Shown here piece by piece: positions 1 through 8,484 of a stretch of 64,000 bases of DNA. The position numbers and the translations under genes are program-made. The first letter of the stretch is position 1; each line of letters opens with the position of its first letter. Source of the stretch: UBA6623 sp965238125 (GTDB lineage: Bacteria; Acidobacteriota; Terriglobia; Bryobacterales; UBA6623); NCBI GenBank assembly GCA_965238125.1, contig OZ250179.1:3720001-3784000 (forward strand), read 5' to 3'. The notes under the pieces were generated by a model, which did not search any database, was not told where the DNA came from, and saw only the letters and a list, made by a program, of their open reading frames with translations.

Positions 1-93
1 CGCCCGAATCTCCCGCCCTGCCGGAACTGTGCCAAGTTGTTACTCGGACAGACTCCTAGAGCCCGATAAGGACGCCATGGAGGTCAACACCCG

Positions 94-1425
94 ATGGGTG
101 AAAAAGAAAACAAGCCGTTTCAGCTCACGTTCAATGGATTTCTCAAAGTCGATTTCCAAGGATCGCGAGTCACCTCGGATGGCGGTCTGATTCTCGTTCG
201 CGAACTGGATGAACGACTCGGACTCGGGAAGCTGATCGACGAGCATCTCAGCGACTCGCGACAAGGCTTGAACAAGAAGTTCGCGCTGGCCGATCTGCTG
301 CGGCAGTCGGTCTACAGCCGACTCGCTGGCTACGAGGACCTCAATGACGCCGTTCGAGTATCCGCCGATCCGACCTTTCGCTTGATCGGCTCGAAGAGGA
401 ACTGGGATCGCGGAGCAGCCTTGACCTCGACGCTGCATGGCTTCGAGACGGAGATGCTGGCGAGCGAAGAGAACTTGCTGGGGCTGATGGCAGTGAACCG
501 GGAGCTGGTCGCGCAAGCCGAAGCTCCCGACGGTTCAGACCGCGTGGTGCTCGACATGGACTCCACGGAGAGCCCCGTCCACGGCCAACAGGAAGGCAGT
601 GCCTACAACGGACACTTCGAGTCCCTCTGCTATCACCCGCTGTTGCTGTTCAACCAGCACGGCGACTGCCTAGGCGCGAAGCTGCGTCCCGGCAACGTGC
701 ACAGCGCCGAGGACTGGGACGAGCTGCTACTGCCGGAGATCGAACGACAACAGGCGGAGGGCAAACAGGTGACGTTCCGCGCCGACGCCGCCTTCGCCAA
801 GCCCGAGATCTACGAGGCGATGGAGGAGCGCGGCGTGGACTACGTGATTCGCATCCCGGCGAACAAGAGCCTGGAGCTGGAGATCGAGGACATCCTGTTT
901 CGGCCACCGGGCAGGCCGAACGCCAAGCCCCTAGTGCGCTACAAGAGTTTTCGCTATCAGGCCGAGAGCTGGTCGAAGGCAAGGCGAGTTGTCGCCAAGG
1001 TCGAGCATCACCAGGGCGAACTATTCCCGCGCGTCGGATTTGTCGTGACGAGCATGAGCTTGCCGAGCCGCTCGGTCGTGCGGTTCTACAACAAGCGCGG
1101 CACGGTGGAGCAGTGGATCAAAGAAGGCAAACAGGCCACGCACTGGACCCGCTTGTCGTGTCACCGCTTCCGAGCCAACGAGGTACGGCTGCAACTCAGC
1201 GTGCCGGCCTACAACCTGGGCAACCTGTGGCGGCGGCTAGGGCTGCCGCAGCGAATCAAAAGCTGGTCGCTAACGAGTTTGCAACACAGGTTGATGAAGA
1301 CCGGCGGTCGGCTGGTCAAGCATGCTCGCTACTACTGGTTGCTGCTGGCGGAGGGGCATCTGAACCGGCGGCTGTTCGGTGACATGCTGCATAGGATCTG
1401 GGCGCTGCCTGTGCCGGGTGGGTAG
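94..1425 (+). CDS. IS1380-family transposase
   Basis: This 443-residue protein matches IS1380-type DDE transposases in length and motif order. Visible catalytic-site candidates are the Asp pair in LDMDSTES (about residues 154-156), the Asp in RADAAF (about 231) and a Glu in GTVEQWIKEGK (about 339-344). The start is the ATG followed by GEKENK. The ORF looks intact, so the element may be mobile. I could not find terminal inverted repeats with confidence; the left end may lie before base 1. It is followed by about 600 bases without a convincing gene. Confidence 0.93.
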   Translation: MGEKENKPFQLTFNGFLKVDFQGSRVTSDGGLILVRELDERLGLGKLIDEHLSDSRQGLNKKFALADLLRQSVYSRLAGYEDLNDAVRVSADPTFRLIGSKRNWDRGAALTSTLHGFETEMLASEENLLGLMAVNRELVAQAEAPDGSDRVVLDMDSTESPVHGQQEGSAYNGHFESLCYHPLLLFNQHGDCLGAKLRPGNVHSAEDWDELLLPEIERQQAEGKQVTFRADAAFAKPEIYEAMEERGVDYVIRIPANKSLELEIEDILFRPPGRPNAKPLVRYKSFRYQAESWSKARRVVAKVEHHQGELFPRVGFVVTSMSLPSRSVVRFYNKRGTVEQWIKEGKQATHWTRLSCHRFRANEVRLQLSVPAYNLGNLWRRLGLPQRIKSWSLTSLQHRLMKTGGRLVKHARYYWLLLAEGHLNRRLFGDMLHRIWALPVPGG

Positions 1426-2021
1426 CGTTGCCCGGGCGAGGATCAACAGTTTTTGGCTCCAAAAAGGTTTCGCAGGGAGCAGTGTCGGCCGGAGCGCCGT
1501 TCAGTCCGCTCAATCAACGTCTGTGAGCGGACGGACGAGCCCTGGCGCCTACCGGCGGAGGTGATGTGCAGGGTTCAGCGCGAAAAGACGTGGTATTCGG
1601 CGCAGCGGGGGTGTATCCTGTGACCGTGCCAGGGCCAAAATGGAAATCCTGGCTTAAGGATTGCTCGGCTTTCGTGCATAGATTTTCAGCCTAAGATCAT
1701 GCACCCCGGCCGCCACAAGAAGACGGTTGCGGAAATGAACCCGGGGCGCGGCGGAATCGGACATTCTTTCCTACGCCCCATCCGGGGCTTATCTTGATTG
1801 GATCGGGGACCCCGGGTTTCGCTTCGCTTCACCCGGGGCTACTGTCCCGGCCAGGGGCCGGCGTCGGGGTGAGAATCCGTTCGCTGACACCACCCGCGGT
1901 AGAGAATCTGTCGTCCTTACGTTAGCGCTTATGGGCGTAAGTCCAGGGGCTGACGCCCCCGGTCCAGTATTAACGAATACCACTACAGCTCGAGGTGCTG
2001 GAGGCGGTTGGCGTATTTTCG
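1426..2021. other. Gene-poor stretch after the IS1380 transposase, with palindromes
   Basis: No ORF here has recognisable coding character. It probably contains the right end of the IS1380 element. At 1810-1838 there is a hairpin with arms CCCCGGGT and ACCCGGGG around a 13-base loop. At about 1925-1965 GC-rich GGGGC/GCCCC words form another weak palindrome. Both look like dispersed intergenic repeats rather than a terminator, since no T-run follows. Confidence 0.5.
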
Positions 2022-3299
2022 TTAGCGGCCGAACCCGGCCAAGTTGGGTTTGACTTCGTCGAAGTTCCGCTCGAGGCGGGTCGCCTCCCGCTTGCGGCCC
2101 TGCCCGCGCAGCCACTTCGTATAGGCGCCGGCGACCGCGGTGGTCTTGGGGTGGTCGGGACCAAGCAACTTCTCGAAAATGGTCAGTGAGCGCTCGAAAA
2201 GCAGGCCGACCTCCGCGCCGCCTCGGCCGTGTTGGCGAAGAACGGCCAAGTTATAGAACGTGGTCGCCATCTCCGGGTCGTCGTTGGATTCGGCTTTCTC
2301 TCAAATGCGCGCCGCCAGCCGGAAGATTCGTTCAGCTTGCTCGGCCTCGCGCTGCACGCTGTAAATCTCTCCTAGATCATTGAGCAGCTTGGCAACTCGT
2401 GGGTGGTCCTTGGGAAGGTGTGTCTTCGTGATGTCGATCGATCGCCGCACGAGCTTTTCAGCCTCGGCGAACTGCAATCTCTCGCGGTAGATTTCCGCCA
2501 ACTGTTCGAGGGTCGCCGCGACTAATTCGTGCTTCGGCCCGAAGGCTTCCTCGCGGATCGACAGCGCCTCTCGAAATAAGGTCTCCGAGGTGCCGAGCGA
2601 CCCGGCGGCTGCCTGCACCACACCCATCGCGTTGAGGCATTCCGCCGTTTCCGGGTGGCGCGGCCCCAAATGTTTTCGCGCCAGCGAATCGGCCCGCCCA
2701 AGAAAATCAATCGCCTTGCCGTGTTTGCCCTCAAAGAAATACGTCAGGGCCAACTGACGCAAAGCCTTGATCGCCGCTGGCGGCTTGGCGGTGGATTCGA
2801 TCATCGCAATCCAACGCTCGTAGGAAGGTTCCGCTTCCCGGAACAATCTTCGGCTCCGCAAAAACTCCGCCAGATTTAGATGTGCCCGACCGACCTGTGG
2901 ATGATCGACGCCCAGCGCCGCCTCAAAGATACGAACCGCGTCACGGTACAGCCTGTCCGCCGCCAAATCGTTTCCGCTTGACTCATAAAGCTCGGCCAGC
3001 GCCGTCAGCGAGAATGCCTCGCGCGGATCGTCCGGGCCGAACTCTCTCGCCCGCTCCAGCGACACCACTATTGCATCTTCGGCCCGGCGATATTGCTGCC
3101 GCGCTGTGAGCGTGCGACCCGCCTCAAGCGCCTTGCGCCACTCTTTGTCGGATGCCTCGCCTTTCGCGGAAGCCGTCGCTCCAACGAGCACGACGAAAAG
3201 CACCAAAGCCGCAACGGCGGACCGACAAAGCTGCCGGCGGCAAGGCGGAGACAATTCTCCTATCAACCTGACACCGCAGGGTCGGCGCGGCGAAGGCAT
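2022..3299 (-). pseudogene. TPR-repeat protein interrupted by an in-frame TGA
   Basis: Two reading segments on the minus strand (3299 to 2301, then 2270 to 2022) are in the same frame and separated by one TGA at 2301-2303. Both code for Kinesin-light-chain-style tetratricopeptide repeats, recognisable by repeated LGPDHPKT or LGPRHPET words. Reading through gives about 425 residues with repeats continuing across the stop. The N-terminus has a hydrophobic segment (AALVLFVVLVGATASA) that looks like a signal peptide, so the product would be exported. I place the start at the ATG at 3299 rather than the upstream TTG at 3317. The stop may be a nonsense mutation, a sequencing error or, less likely, recoding. 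If it is real, the 332-residue N-terminal part could still be made. Confidence 0.7.
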
Positions 3300-3563
3300 T
3301 GCATGGGAAAATCGCAAAATGGGACCTTTTATAGAACTTTTACATACTTACAGCCTGGAACCCCCTCGGTCATTCACCTGAATTATCAATGACAACGTTC
3401 TCGGGAAATATAGGACCGAAGTCACCCCAGACATACGACGGTGGGGTGGCCGCCCGGTTCCCGGCCCGTGCTCGACACTCCCTATCTTTCCCGTCGGCCG
3501 TTCGTCCCTCACCCCGCCACGGCAAGCTACACTGATGGCCCGGCTCGGCCGGCCGAGTCCACG

Positions 3564-4382
3564 ATGACGCTCCCACGGCAATCCCTCCACCCCCGGCGCG
3601 CCGCGCGCGCCCGCGAGCTGGCCGAGCGATATCCGGCGTCGGCCGAAGGCTTGCGCTTCATTGCCGCCGTCATCGACGAGCAAGCCCGAGTCGGCGGCGA
3701 CATCGTGGACCGTTCCAGCGCCGCGGGCGCCGGCGAAACCGCGCCGGGCGGCCCGACCGACTTGAACGAACTCACCCGACACAGCCGGGCACTGGTTGAC
3801 CTCGTCTTGCGGGAGGGGCCGTCGCCTCTACGCAGCGAGGCCGAGCAACTTGACGAAAAACGCTGCCGTGAGGCTCTCGATCGTTTCGCTCGCCGGGAAG
3901 ATACGACCTCGCCGCTCGCCTTCTTCGCGCACGTTCTTTGGCAAGCCGTTTGGGCGATTCGGTTTCCACACCCCGGAGATCTCGCCGGCACCCCGGAAGC
4001 CGGCGGAACCCCGGGACCGTCGGCAAACTGCTCCCGCTGCGGCCACGCGCCCCAGCTCGGCGTCGTTCGTCCGGTCGGCGACGGCTCGGAGTTTAGGCTG
4101 GTCTGTTCGTTGTGTCTGGGAGAGTGGTCGTTTCCTCGCAACGGCTGCCCGGCGTGCGGAGAGTCCGAAGAAGGGCGAATCGCCTACTACGGCGCTGCGG
4201 ACGAATTCGTCCATCTTCAAGTACGCGCTTGTGAATCGTGCCGGGGCTACCTGCTACAGGTCGATGCGTCGAAGGAGCCGCGGGCCGTCCCCGATATTGA
4301 CGAGATGGCGGGACTGCCGCTCGACGTGTGGGCCAGGGGCCAAGACTTGCGGAAGTTGGTTCCCAACTTGTTGGGCATCTGA
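3564..4382 (+). CDS. fdhE: FdhE-like formate dehydrogenase accessory protein
   Basis: FdhE proteins help maturation of formate dehydrogenase and bind metal through CxxC motifs. This protein has four CxxC pairs in the expected order (CSRC, CSLC, CPAC, CESC). It also has the family's ending, ACESCRGYLLQVDASKEP followed by PDIDEMAGLPLDVWA and PNLLG. I start at the ATG at 3564 (272 residues); the upstream extension in the same frame is low-complexity and lacks family character. No formate dehydrogenase subunit is visible in this window. It converges on the dihydropteroate-synthase-like gene with a 36-base gap. The family assignment is fairly secure, but its partner enzyme is unknown. Confidence 0.82.
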   Translation: MTLPRQSLHPRRAARARELAERYPASAEGLRFIAAVIDEQARVGGDIVDRSSAAGAGETAPGGPTDLNELTRHSRALVDLVLREGPSPLRSEAEQLDEKRCREALDRFARREDTTSPLAFFAHVLWQAVWAIRFPHPGDLAGTPEAGGTPGPSANCSRCGHAPQLGVVRPVGDGSEFRLVCSLCLGEWSFPRNGCPACGESEEGRIAYYGAADEFVHLQVRACESCRGYLLQVDASKEPRAVPDIDEMAGLPLDVWARGQDLRKLVPNLLGI

Positions 4383-4418
4383 AGAACCTGCCGGGCATTT
4401 GAAAAGAAAGAACCGAGG

Positions 4419-5300
4419 TCAATCTTCCTCGACCGCCTCAAAGAGACGGTCGACGAACTTCGCCACGAAAGCCGTCCCCTCCACATCGTTCACCCGCAGG
4501 ACATGGGCGCCCGACAGCAAGGCCGTCGTCATGGCGGCGATCTCGGCATATCGACGCTCGTCGTCGGAGGCCCGAACCGACTCGGTCAAGAACCTTTTTC
4601 CCGAAAAGCCGACCAAGAACGGTTGCTGTAAGCCCGCCAAAAGGTCGAGGTTCGATAGGACGACCAAGTTCTCAGCGCCCCGCTTGCCCTGCTCAAAGCC
4701 CGGATCGAGCACGATCCGGCGGCCATCGATGCCGGCGGCACGTGCCCGCGCCACGGCGTTATCGAGGTCCTTCACAATTCCGACGACCGGGTCCGCCAGC
4801 ACCGGCAACTTGGCCCAGCTCTCGGGCGTTCCACGACTATGCCCCAAGATCAGCCCGGCGTCGTAGCGGTTGACGACGGTCGCCACCGGCGGATCGAAGC
4901 ACAAACCACTCCAGTCGCGAATGATATCGGCGCCCAAATGGAGCACCCGTTCCGCAGTGGCGGCGTGATGCGTCGTGACGGAGACGGGAATGTCCACGTT
5001 GTGCCGGAGTTTACGCAAGATCGGGACGAGCCGGCGCAACTCGTCATCCGAGTCGGGAACCGAGACGGTCGGGCGGCTGCGGTGCCCGCGCCCCTCGCCG
5101 AAGACTTGCAGATCGAGCAGGTCGGCACCCTGTTGGTGCATCGCGAGGGCCTGTTCGAGCAAAGCGTCAGGGGAGACGCGATCGTCATCCGAAGTCGCGG
5201 CCGAACCCGCGTCGAGAACCCCCATCAACAGCGTCCGCGGGCCGAGAACCAGCTCACGGTCTCTAATTTTCCAAGGGAAACGGTTGCGAACGAGGTTCAT
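4419..5300 (-). CDS. Divergent dihydropteroate synthase-like TIM-barrel protein
   Basis: The 293-residue protein follows the DHPS layout: MGVL near the start, GADLLDL, VSVTTHHAATAERVLHLGADIIRD, IVLDPGFEQGK, FLVGFSGKRF and LRVNDV near the end. Several residues normally used for pterin-phosphate and pABA binding are changed. The MGILNVTPDSFSDGG motif is replaced by MGVLDAGSAATSDDD. The usual Asp in the VDT motif is Thr (VTTH), and the GGESTRPG motif is absent. The LDPG Asp, the Lys of SGK and the Arg of RVND remain. It is probably a paralogue with altered substrate rather than the FolP of folate synthesis. It lies tail to tail with the FdhE-like gene. Confidence 0.72.
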   Translation of the reverse strand: MNLVRNRFPWKIRDRELVLGPRTLLMGVLDAGSAATSDDDRVSPDALLEQALAMHQQGADLLDLQVFGEGRGHRSRPTVSVPDSDDELRRLVPILRKLRHNVDIPVSVTTHHAATAERVLHLGADIIRDWSGLCFDPPVATVVNRYDAGLILGHSRGTPESWAKLPVLADPVVGIVKDLDNAVARARAAGIDGRRIVLDPGFEQGKRGAENLVVLSNLDLLAGLQQPFLVGFSGKRFLTESVRASDDERRYAEIAAMTTALLSGAHVLRVNDVEGTAFVAKFVDRLFEAVEED

Positions 5301-5453
5301 GAGAATGATTCAACCGAACTCGGAGCGGGCCGCCGCTGCTCAACAAATCTCTCCGCATTGTTTCACAGCGGGCGCGTGCGAACGAAGGCGACATCCCGCG
5401 CAACCCGGGTTACCAGCCCGCCGGTCGAGGGCGGCCCGGGGGGTTAGCCCGGG

Positions 5454-5471
5454 GGTTAGCCTGGGCTAACC
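5454..5471. repeat. GGTTAGCC/GGCTAACC hairpin overlapping a stop codon
   Basis: The arms GGTTAGCC (5454-5461) and GGCTAACC (5464-5471) enclose a two-base loop, and a third GGTTAGCCC word sits just to the left (5442-5450). The hairpin covers the stop codon of the leftward GNAT gene. It could act as a terminator-like structure, but there is no T-run. Confidence 0.45.
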
Positions 5472-6296
5472 GAACTCAAACGCCGCGATTCCGAACTGCA
5501 TGGCGCGCTCGCCCAAGGGGGTTTCGGCACTGCCGGGCCGCATCGACCTCGCCATTCGAATCAGCCGGCGCCTCGGTGCAAAACCCCACCGCCCGGCCAG
5601 GTCGGGCGCCGCCGGGTGATCGGGAAACAGGTCCCAGGCAAGGGTGCGGCCGCGGTAGTGAGGGAGCACATCGCCAAGCAAGATCGACGCAGCCGTCGAA
5701 GTGCGCGCGACGAACGGTCCCAAGCACCAAAACCGCGCACCGGGACGAACCAAGACCTGCGCATCGTCGCGGCAAAACGAGTCGGCCTGTGAACCTGCGC
5801 GCAGCGACGCGATAATGCGGTGGCGGTCAAGCCCGAAGGCCTGGGCGTCCAATGCCTGGTCCCAGCCGCTCGTCCATTTCTCACCGGTACCGGCCCCCGC
5901 TTGCTCACTGATCGTACCGACCCAGCGTTCGACGGCGCATTCCTCGACAAACCCCAGCCGTTCGTAGACCGGACGCCCCATCTCGGTCGCATCGAGCTTG
6001 ATTTCGCGCACGTCACGGTCGTGGAGGTATCCGAGAGCCGCTTCCATCAACGCAGTGCCGATTCCTTGGCGGCGGTGGGCGGCGTCGACCAACATCATCC
6101 CGATCCAAGCGAGCCGGTCGCCGTACGTCACCGTCGTCACCGTGCCGACCACATCTCCCGCCCGCTCGAAGACCAGACAACCCTGGGGCTCGATTTGAAG
6201 CACGGTCAGCCAGTCGTGCTCGGTCTGGTTCCATCCCTCGGCGTCTTTCAAACGCATCGCCGTCGGGATGTCCGCCGCCGCCATCGGACGGATCAC
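5466..6296 (-). CDS. GNAT acetyltransferase with a second C-terminal GNAT-like half
   Basis: The N-terminal half (residues 1-140) is a classical GNAT domain. It has the acetyl-CoA loop RRQGIGTALMEAAL and the later segment VYERLGFVE, which place it among N-acetyltransferases. At 276 residues the protein is longer than a single GNAT domain. The C-terminal half resembles the YitH-type extension found in some GNAT proteins (FWCLGPFVARTSTAASILL, then WDLFPDHPAAPDLAGRWGF). Its ATG overlaps the end of the TVP38-like gene by four bases, so the two are probably co-transcribed. Substrate unknown. Confidence 0.82.
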   Translation of the reverse strand: MIRPMAAADIPTAMRLKDAEGWNQTEHDWLTVLQIEPQGCLVFERAGDVVGTVTTVTYGDRLAWIGMMLVDAAHRRQGIGTALMEAALGYLHDRDVREIKLDATEMGRPVYERLGFVEECAVERWVGTISEQAGAGTGEKWTSGWDQALDAQAFGLDRHRIIASLRAGSQADSFCRDDAQVLVRPGARFWCLGPFVARTSTAASILLGDVLPHYRGRTLAWDLFPDHPAAPDLAGRWGFAPRRRLIRMARSMRPGSAETPLGERAMQFGIAAFEFG

Positions 6297-6940
6297 CTGC
6301 GGTCCCGCCTTCGTTCGTAGAGAAAAAAGCCCGCCACCGCCGCGCCCGCGACCACCACGGTGATGCCCAACGAAAAGTAGTCTCGCTCATAAAGCTGCGA
6401 ACCGATCATCGTGCTGAAAAGCAGCGCCGGCGCGCGGCCCAACCCTGAAAGCACTACGAACTCGCCCAACTTGAATTCCGTCAGCCCGACGGCGAACGAC
6501 ATGCTGTCCTTCGGCATCCCGGGTATCAGAAACAGGGTGAACAGCGCCGATTTGCCCCTCCGCGTCTCGAGGGCGTGATCGATCTTGCCGAGCCGTTGCT
6601 TCCCGAGAATCCGCTCCATCACCGGTCGGCCGACCAGGCGCGAAAATCCGAAGGCGCACGAAGACCCCAGCATGATGCCGACCCAGGAATAGAGAAAACC
6701 CGCCCAGGCTCCGAAAACAAACCCGGCCGCGACCTGGGTCACTTCCCCCGGGATGGCGAAGATGACGACTTGGACGAACTGCACGCCGACACACGCCAAG
6801 GGCCCCCAAAACCCCTCCTGGCGCAAGGTATCGACGAGCTGCTCATGGTCGCTGAGGCGGGCGGCCCAACCGGATTGAAAAGCATAGTAGCCGACCGCCA
6901 GGAAGGCGAGTAACAGCAGCAGAGCGAGGATTTTCCGCAT
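6293..6940 (-). CDS. TVP38/TMEM64 (DedA-like) membrane protein
   Basis: This is an inner-membrane protein of about 215 residues with roughly five hydrophobic segments. It carries the SNARE-associated/VTT-type signature: FAIPGEVTQVAAGFVFGAWAGFLYSW, LGSSCAFGFSRLVGRPV and later FLIPGMPKDSMSFAVGLTEF. Members of the family are implicated in lipid translocation. I choose the ATG at 6940 because the protein then begins MRKILALLLLLAFLAVG, a clear first membrane helix; the upstream extension is hydrophilic and unlike the family. It is the first gene of a two-gene unit with the GNAT protein (overlap 6293-6296). Confidence 0.85.
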   Translation of the reverse strand: MRKILALLLLLAFLAVGYYAFQSGWAARLSDHEQLVDTLRQEGFWGPLACVGVQFVQVVIFAIPGEVTQVAAGFVFGAWAGFLYSWVGIMLGSSCAFGFSRLVGRPVMERILGKQRLGKIDHALETRRGKSALFTLFLIPGMPKDSMSFAVGLTEFKLGEFVVLSGLGRAPALLFSTMIGSQLYERDYFSLGITVVVAGAAVAGFFLYERRRDRR

Positions 6941-7129
6941 GAGGAAGCAATCCCGTATTCTACCCCGGAGGTCGGCGGAGGCTTTTTCCCAACACTCCCT
7001 GCGGCGTCCTCCCTCGGGTGGTCGGCAAACACGCTGATATCCCGCGGGTGGGCTTACGGTCACGGTAGGCATTTCCAGTTCATTTTTCGGGCAAAAGCGG
7101 TTTCAGCGACCGATGTCCGCTTTTGTCGA

Positions 7130-7158
7130 TTGATTCGGGACGAAGAATCGCTTATGGT
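7130..7158 (+). promoter_or_regulatory. Candidate promoter of the HTH-propeller gene
   Basis: TTGATT at 7130-7135 and TATGGT at 7153-7158 are separated by exactly 17 bases, as in a sigma-70-type promoter. The predicted start (about 7165) is some 20 bases before the ATG at 7184, which has a GAGGAG ribosome-binding site. Confidence 0.45.
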
Positions 7159-7183
7159 CCGGTAACAGCCCCGAGGAGCAGCC

Positions 7184-8281
7184 ATGAGAACCAAAGCCCC
7201 ATCGCAATCCAACGAAACGCCCTCCGGCCGGGCCCCCTTGCAGGGCTGGAAGGATATCGCGAGTTATCTTGATCGCGACGCCCGCACAGCTCGCCGCTGG
7301 GAACAATCGAGCGGCCTGCCCGTACGAAGGCATGGGGGCGAGCGCGGCAGTGTGTACGCCTACCCGGCCGAACTCGACGCTTGGCGGTCGGCGCGGCAGC
7401 CGCGAGCGGCAATGGATGTCCAATCCCCTTCCCGGCGGGGCATGATTCCGCTCGTGGCCGCGGTGGCGGCGCTGGTCGCGGTGGCGGCGGTCGTCCTTTG
7501 GGGGCCGATCATGCCGCCCGAGCCGCTGGTGCAGGCGTCGGAAGCGTCGGGGGCGGTTTCGGCGCGGCAGGTTTGGGCCGACGACAAAACGGACACATCC
7601 GGCAGGGTTTCAGCCGACGGACGATACCTGTCTTTCACCGATTGGGATACGGGCGACCTCGCGCTGCGAGACCTGGAAACCGGCGAAAACCAGCTCCTCA
7701 CCAACAAGGGCAGCTGGTCGGACGACGGGAGCTATGCCGACTGGAACGTCCTTTCCCCGGCCGGCGAGCAAGTCGCCTACGCTTGGTTCAACAAGGACCG
7801 GGGACTCTACGAATTACGGATCATCGAGACCGCGGGCGGCGATACTGCGGCCGAGCCCCGGGTTCTCTACGCTCACGAGGATGTTCCCTACATCCAACCG
7901 ATGGACTGGTTCCCGGGTCGCCATAGGCTCTTGGTTCTCCTTGCCCGCAAAGACAACTTCAATCAAATCGTCACCGTGTCGGTGGAAGACGGTTCAATCG
8001 CCTCGACGTGGCGCACGCCTTCTTGCGTGCCGTGGCGGCATTCGTGCCGCCATGTCTTCCAGCGAGTGCGCGGGCCGGCCCGGTATGGCGCCCGCGGGCA
8101 TCGATCGGTCTGGGTTTTAGAGGCACCCAGGGAGCTTTGGGCCGGGAGACATGTCGCCACGAATGGCGACACGGCACGCTTGGAGGCACGCGCACGTCGG
8201 GTCTCCCGATCATATCGGGGCGGCCGATCGGGACGAGCGACGTTACGCCGGTTACGGTGCGGCGGAAGGAGTAGTACATGA
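7184..8281 (+). CDS. HTH-domain, single-TM, TolB-like propeller protein, 3' end replaced by repeats
   Basis: Residues 15-75 form a small helix-turn-helix (GWKDIASYLDRDARTARRWEQ) typical of Acidobacteriota regulators fused to sensors. A membrane helix follows at about 88-108 (IPLVAAVAALVAVAAVVLW), then a TolB/WD-like propeller with SADGRYLSFTDWDTGDLALRDL and SPAGEQVAYAWF. Propeller sequence stops at about residue 274, exactly where an inverted pair of hairpin repeats begins (8005-8200). From there the translation is arginine-rich junk ending at 8281. A normal family member would have several more blades, so this is probably a 3'-truncated gene. RBS GAGGAG precedes the ATG. Confidence 0.7.
   Translation: MRTKAPSQSNETPSGRAPLQGWKDIASYLDRDARTARRWEQSSGLPVRRHGGERGSVYAYPAELDAWRSARQPRAAMDVQSPSRRGMIPLVAAVAALVAVAAVVLWGPIMPPEPLVQASEASGAVSARQVWADDKTDTSGRVSADGRYLSFTDWDTGDLALRDLETGENQLLTNKGSWSDDGSYADWNVLSPAGEQVAYAWFNKDRGLYELRIIETAGGDTAAEPRVLYAHEDVPYIQPMDWFPGRHRLLVLLARKDNFNQIVTVSVEDGSIASTWRTPSCVPWRHSCRHVFQRVRGPARYGARGHRSVWVLEAPRELWAGRHVATNGDTARLEARARRVSRSYRGGRSGRATLRRLRCGGRSST
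8005..8060 (+). repeat. TTCG-loop hairpin repeat, copy A
   Basis: The core is TGGCGGCA-TTCG-TGCCGCCA (8033-8052), preceded by GACGTGGCGCACGC and GCGTGCC, which form a smaller hairpin. The same element occurs at 8146-8200 (inverted), 52838-52888 and 60909-60967, with compensatory changes in the stem. Confidence 0.85.
8146..8200 (-). repeat. TTCG-loop hairpin repeat, copy C
   Basis: Read on the minus strand the core is TGTCGCCA-TTCG-TGGCGACA (8152-8171). It is the inverted partner of copy A, about 86 bases away; together they form a compound palindromic element of about 195 bases inside the 3' end of the propeller gene. Confidence 0.85.
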
Positions 8282-8484
8282 CGAAGCAACTGTTTGGGGA
8301 AACGCTGATGATCGCGGCGGGAACGTTGTTTTTCTTGGGTGTTGCCGCGACAATCGGCATCCCCGGCGATGAGCGCAAGGCCGCGAGCGCGGTGGCCGCC
8401 GAGGAGTCAGCCCCCGAGCGCGGCCCGGTTGACCCGCCCTTCCGAGACATTCCCAGCCCGTTTTCGCGCGGGTGGGAACGATGA
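8278..8484 (+). CDS. Small single-pass membrane protein, unknown function
   Basis: This 68-residue ORF begins at an ATG preceded by a good ribosome-binding site (GGAAGGAG). It has one hydrophobic helix (LMIAAGTLFFLGVAATIGI, about residues 10-28) followed by a short charged tail. Its stop overlaps the start of the di-haem peroxidase gene as ATGA, which argues that it is translated and coupled to that gene. I do not recognise a family. It may be an anchor or partner of the peroxidase. Confidence 0.55.
   Translation: MTKQLFGETLMIAAGTLFFLGVAATIGIPGDERKAASAVAAEESAPERGPVDPPFRDIPSPFSRGWER

Noticed and set aside
1789..2189. Overlapping 60-110 residue ORFs on both strands
   Set aside because: Arg/Pro-rich translations with no domain pattern, overlapping the TPR gene end or palindromes. 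These are typical high-GC shadow frames.
2301..2303. Selenocysteine at the TGA of the TPR gene
   Set aside because: TPR proteins are not known selenoproteins, no Cys homologue position is suggested by the repeats, and no SECIS-like hairpin follows clearly.
3828..4220. ORFs antisense to the FdhE-like gene
   Set aside because: Codon usage and four CxxC motifs support the plus-strand gene; the others are shadows.
8008..8274. Separate CDS for the peptide ending GTSDVTPVTVRRKE
   Set aside because: Its sequence is the translated hairpin repeat pair plus spacer and has no protein-family character.
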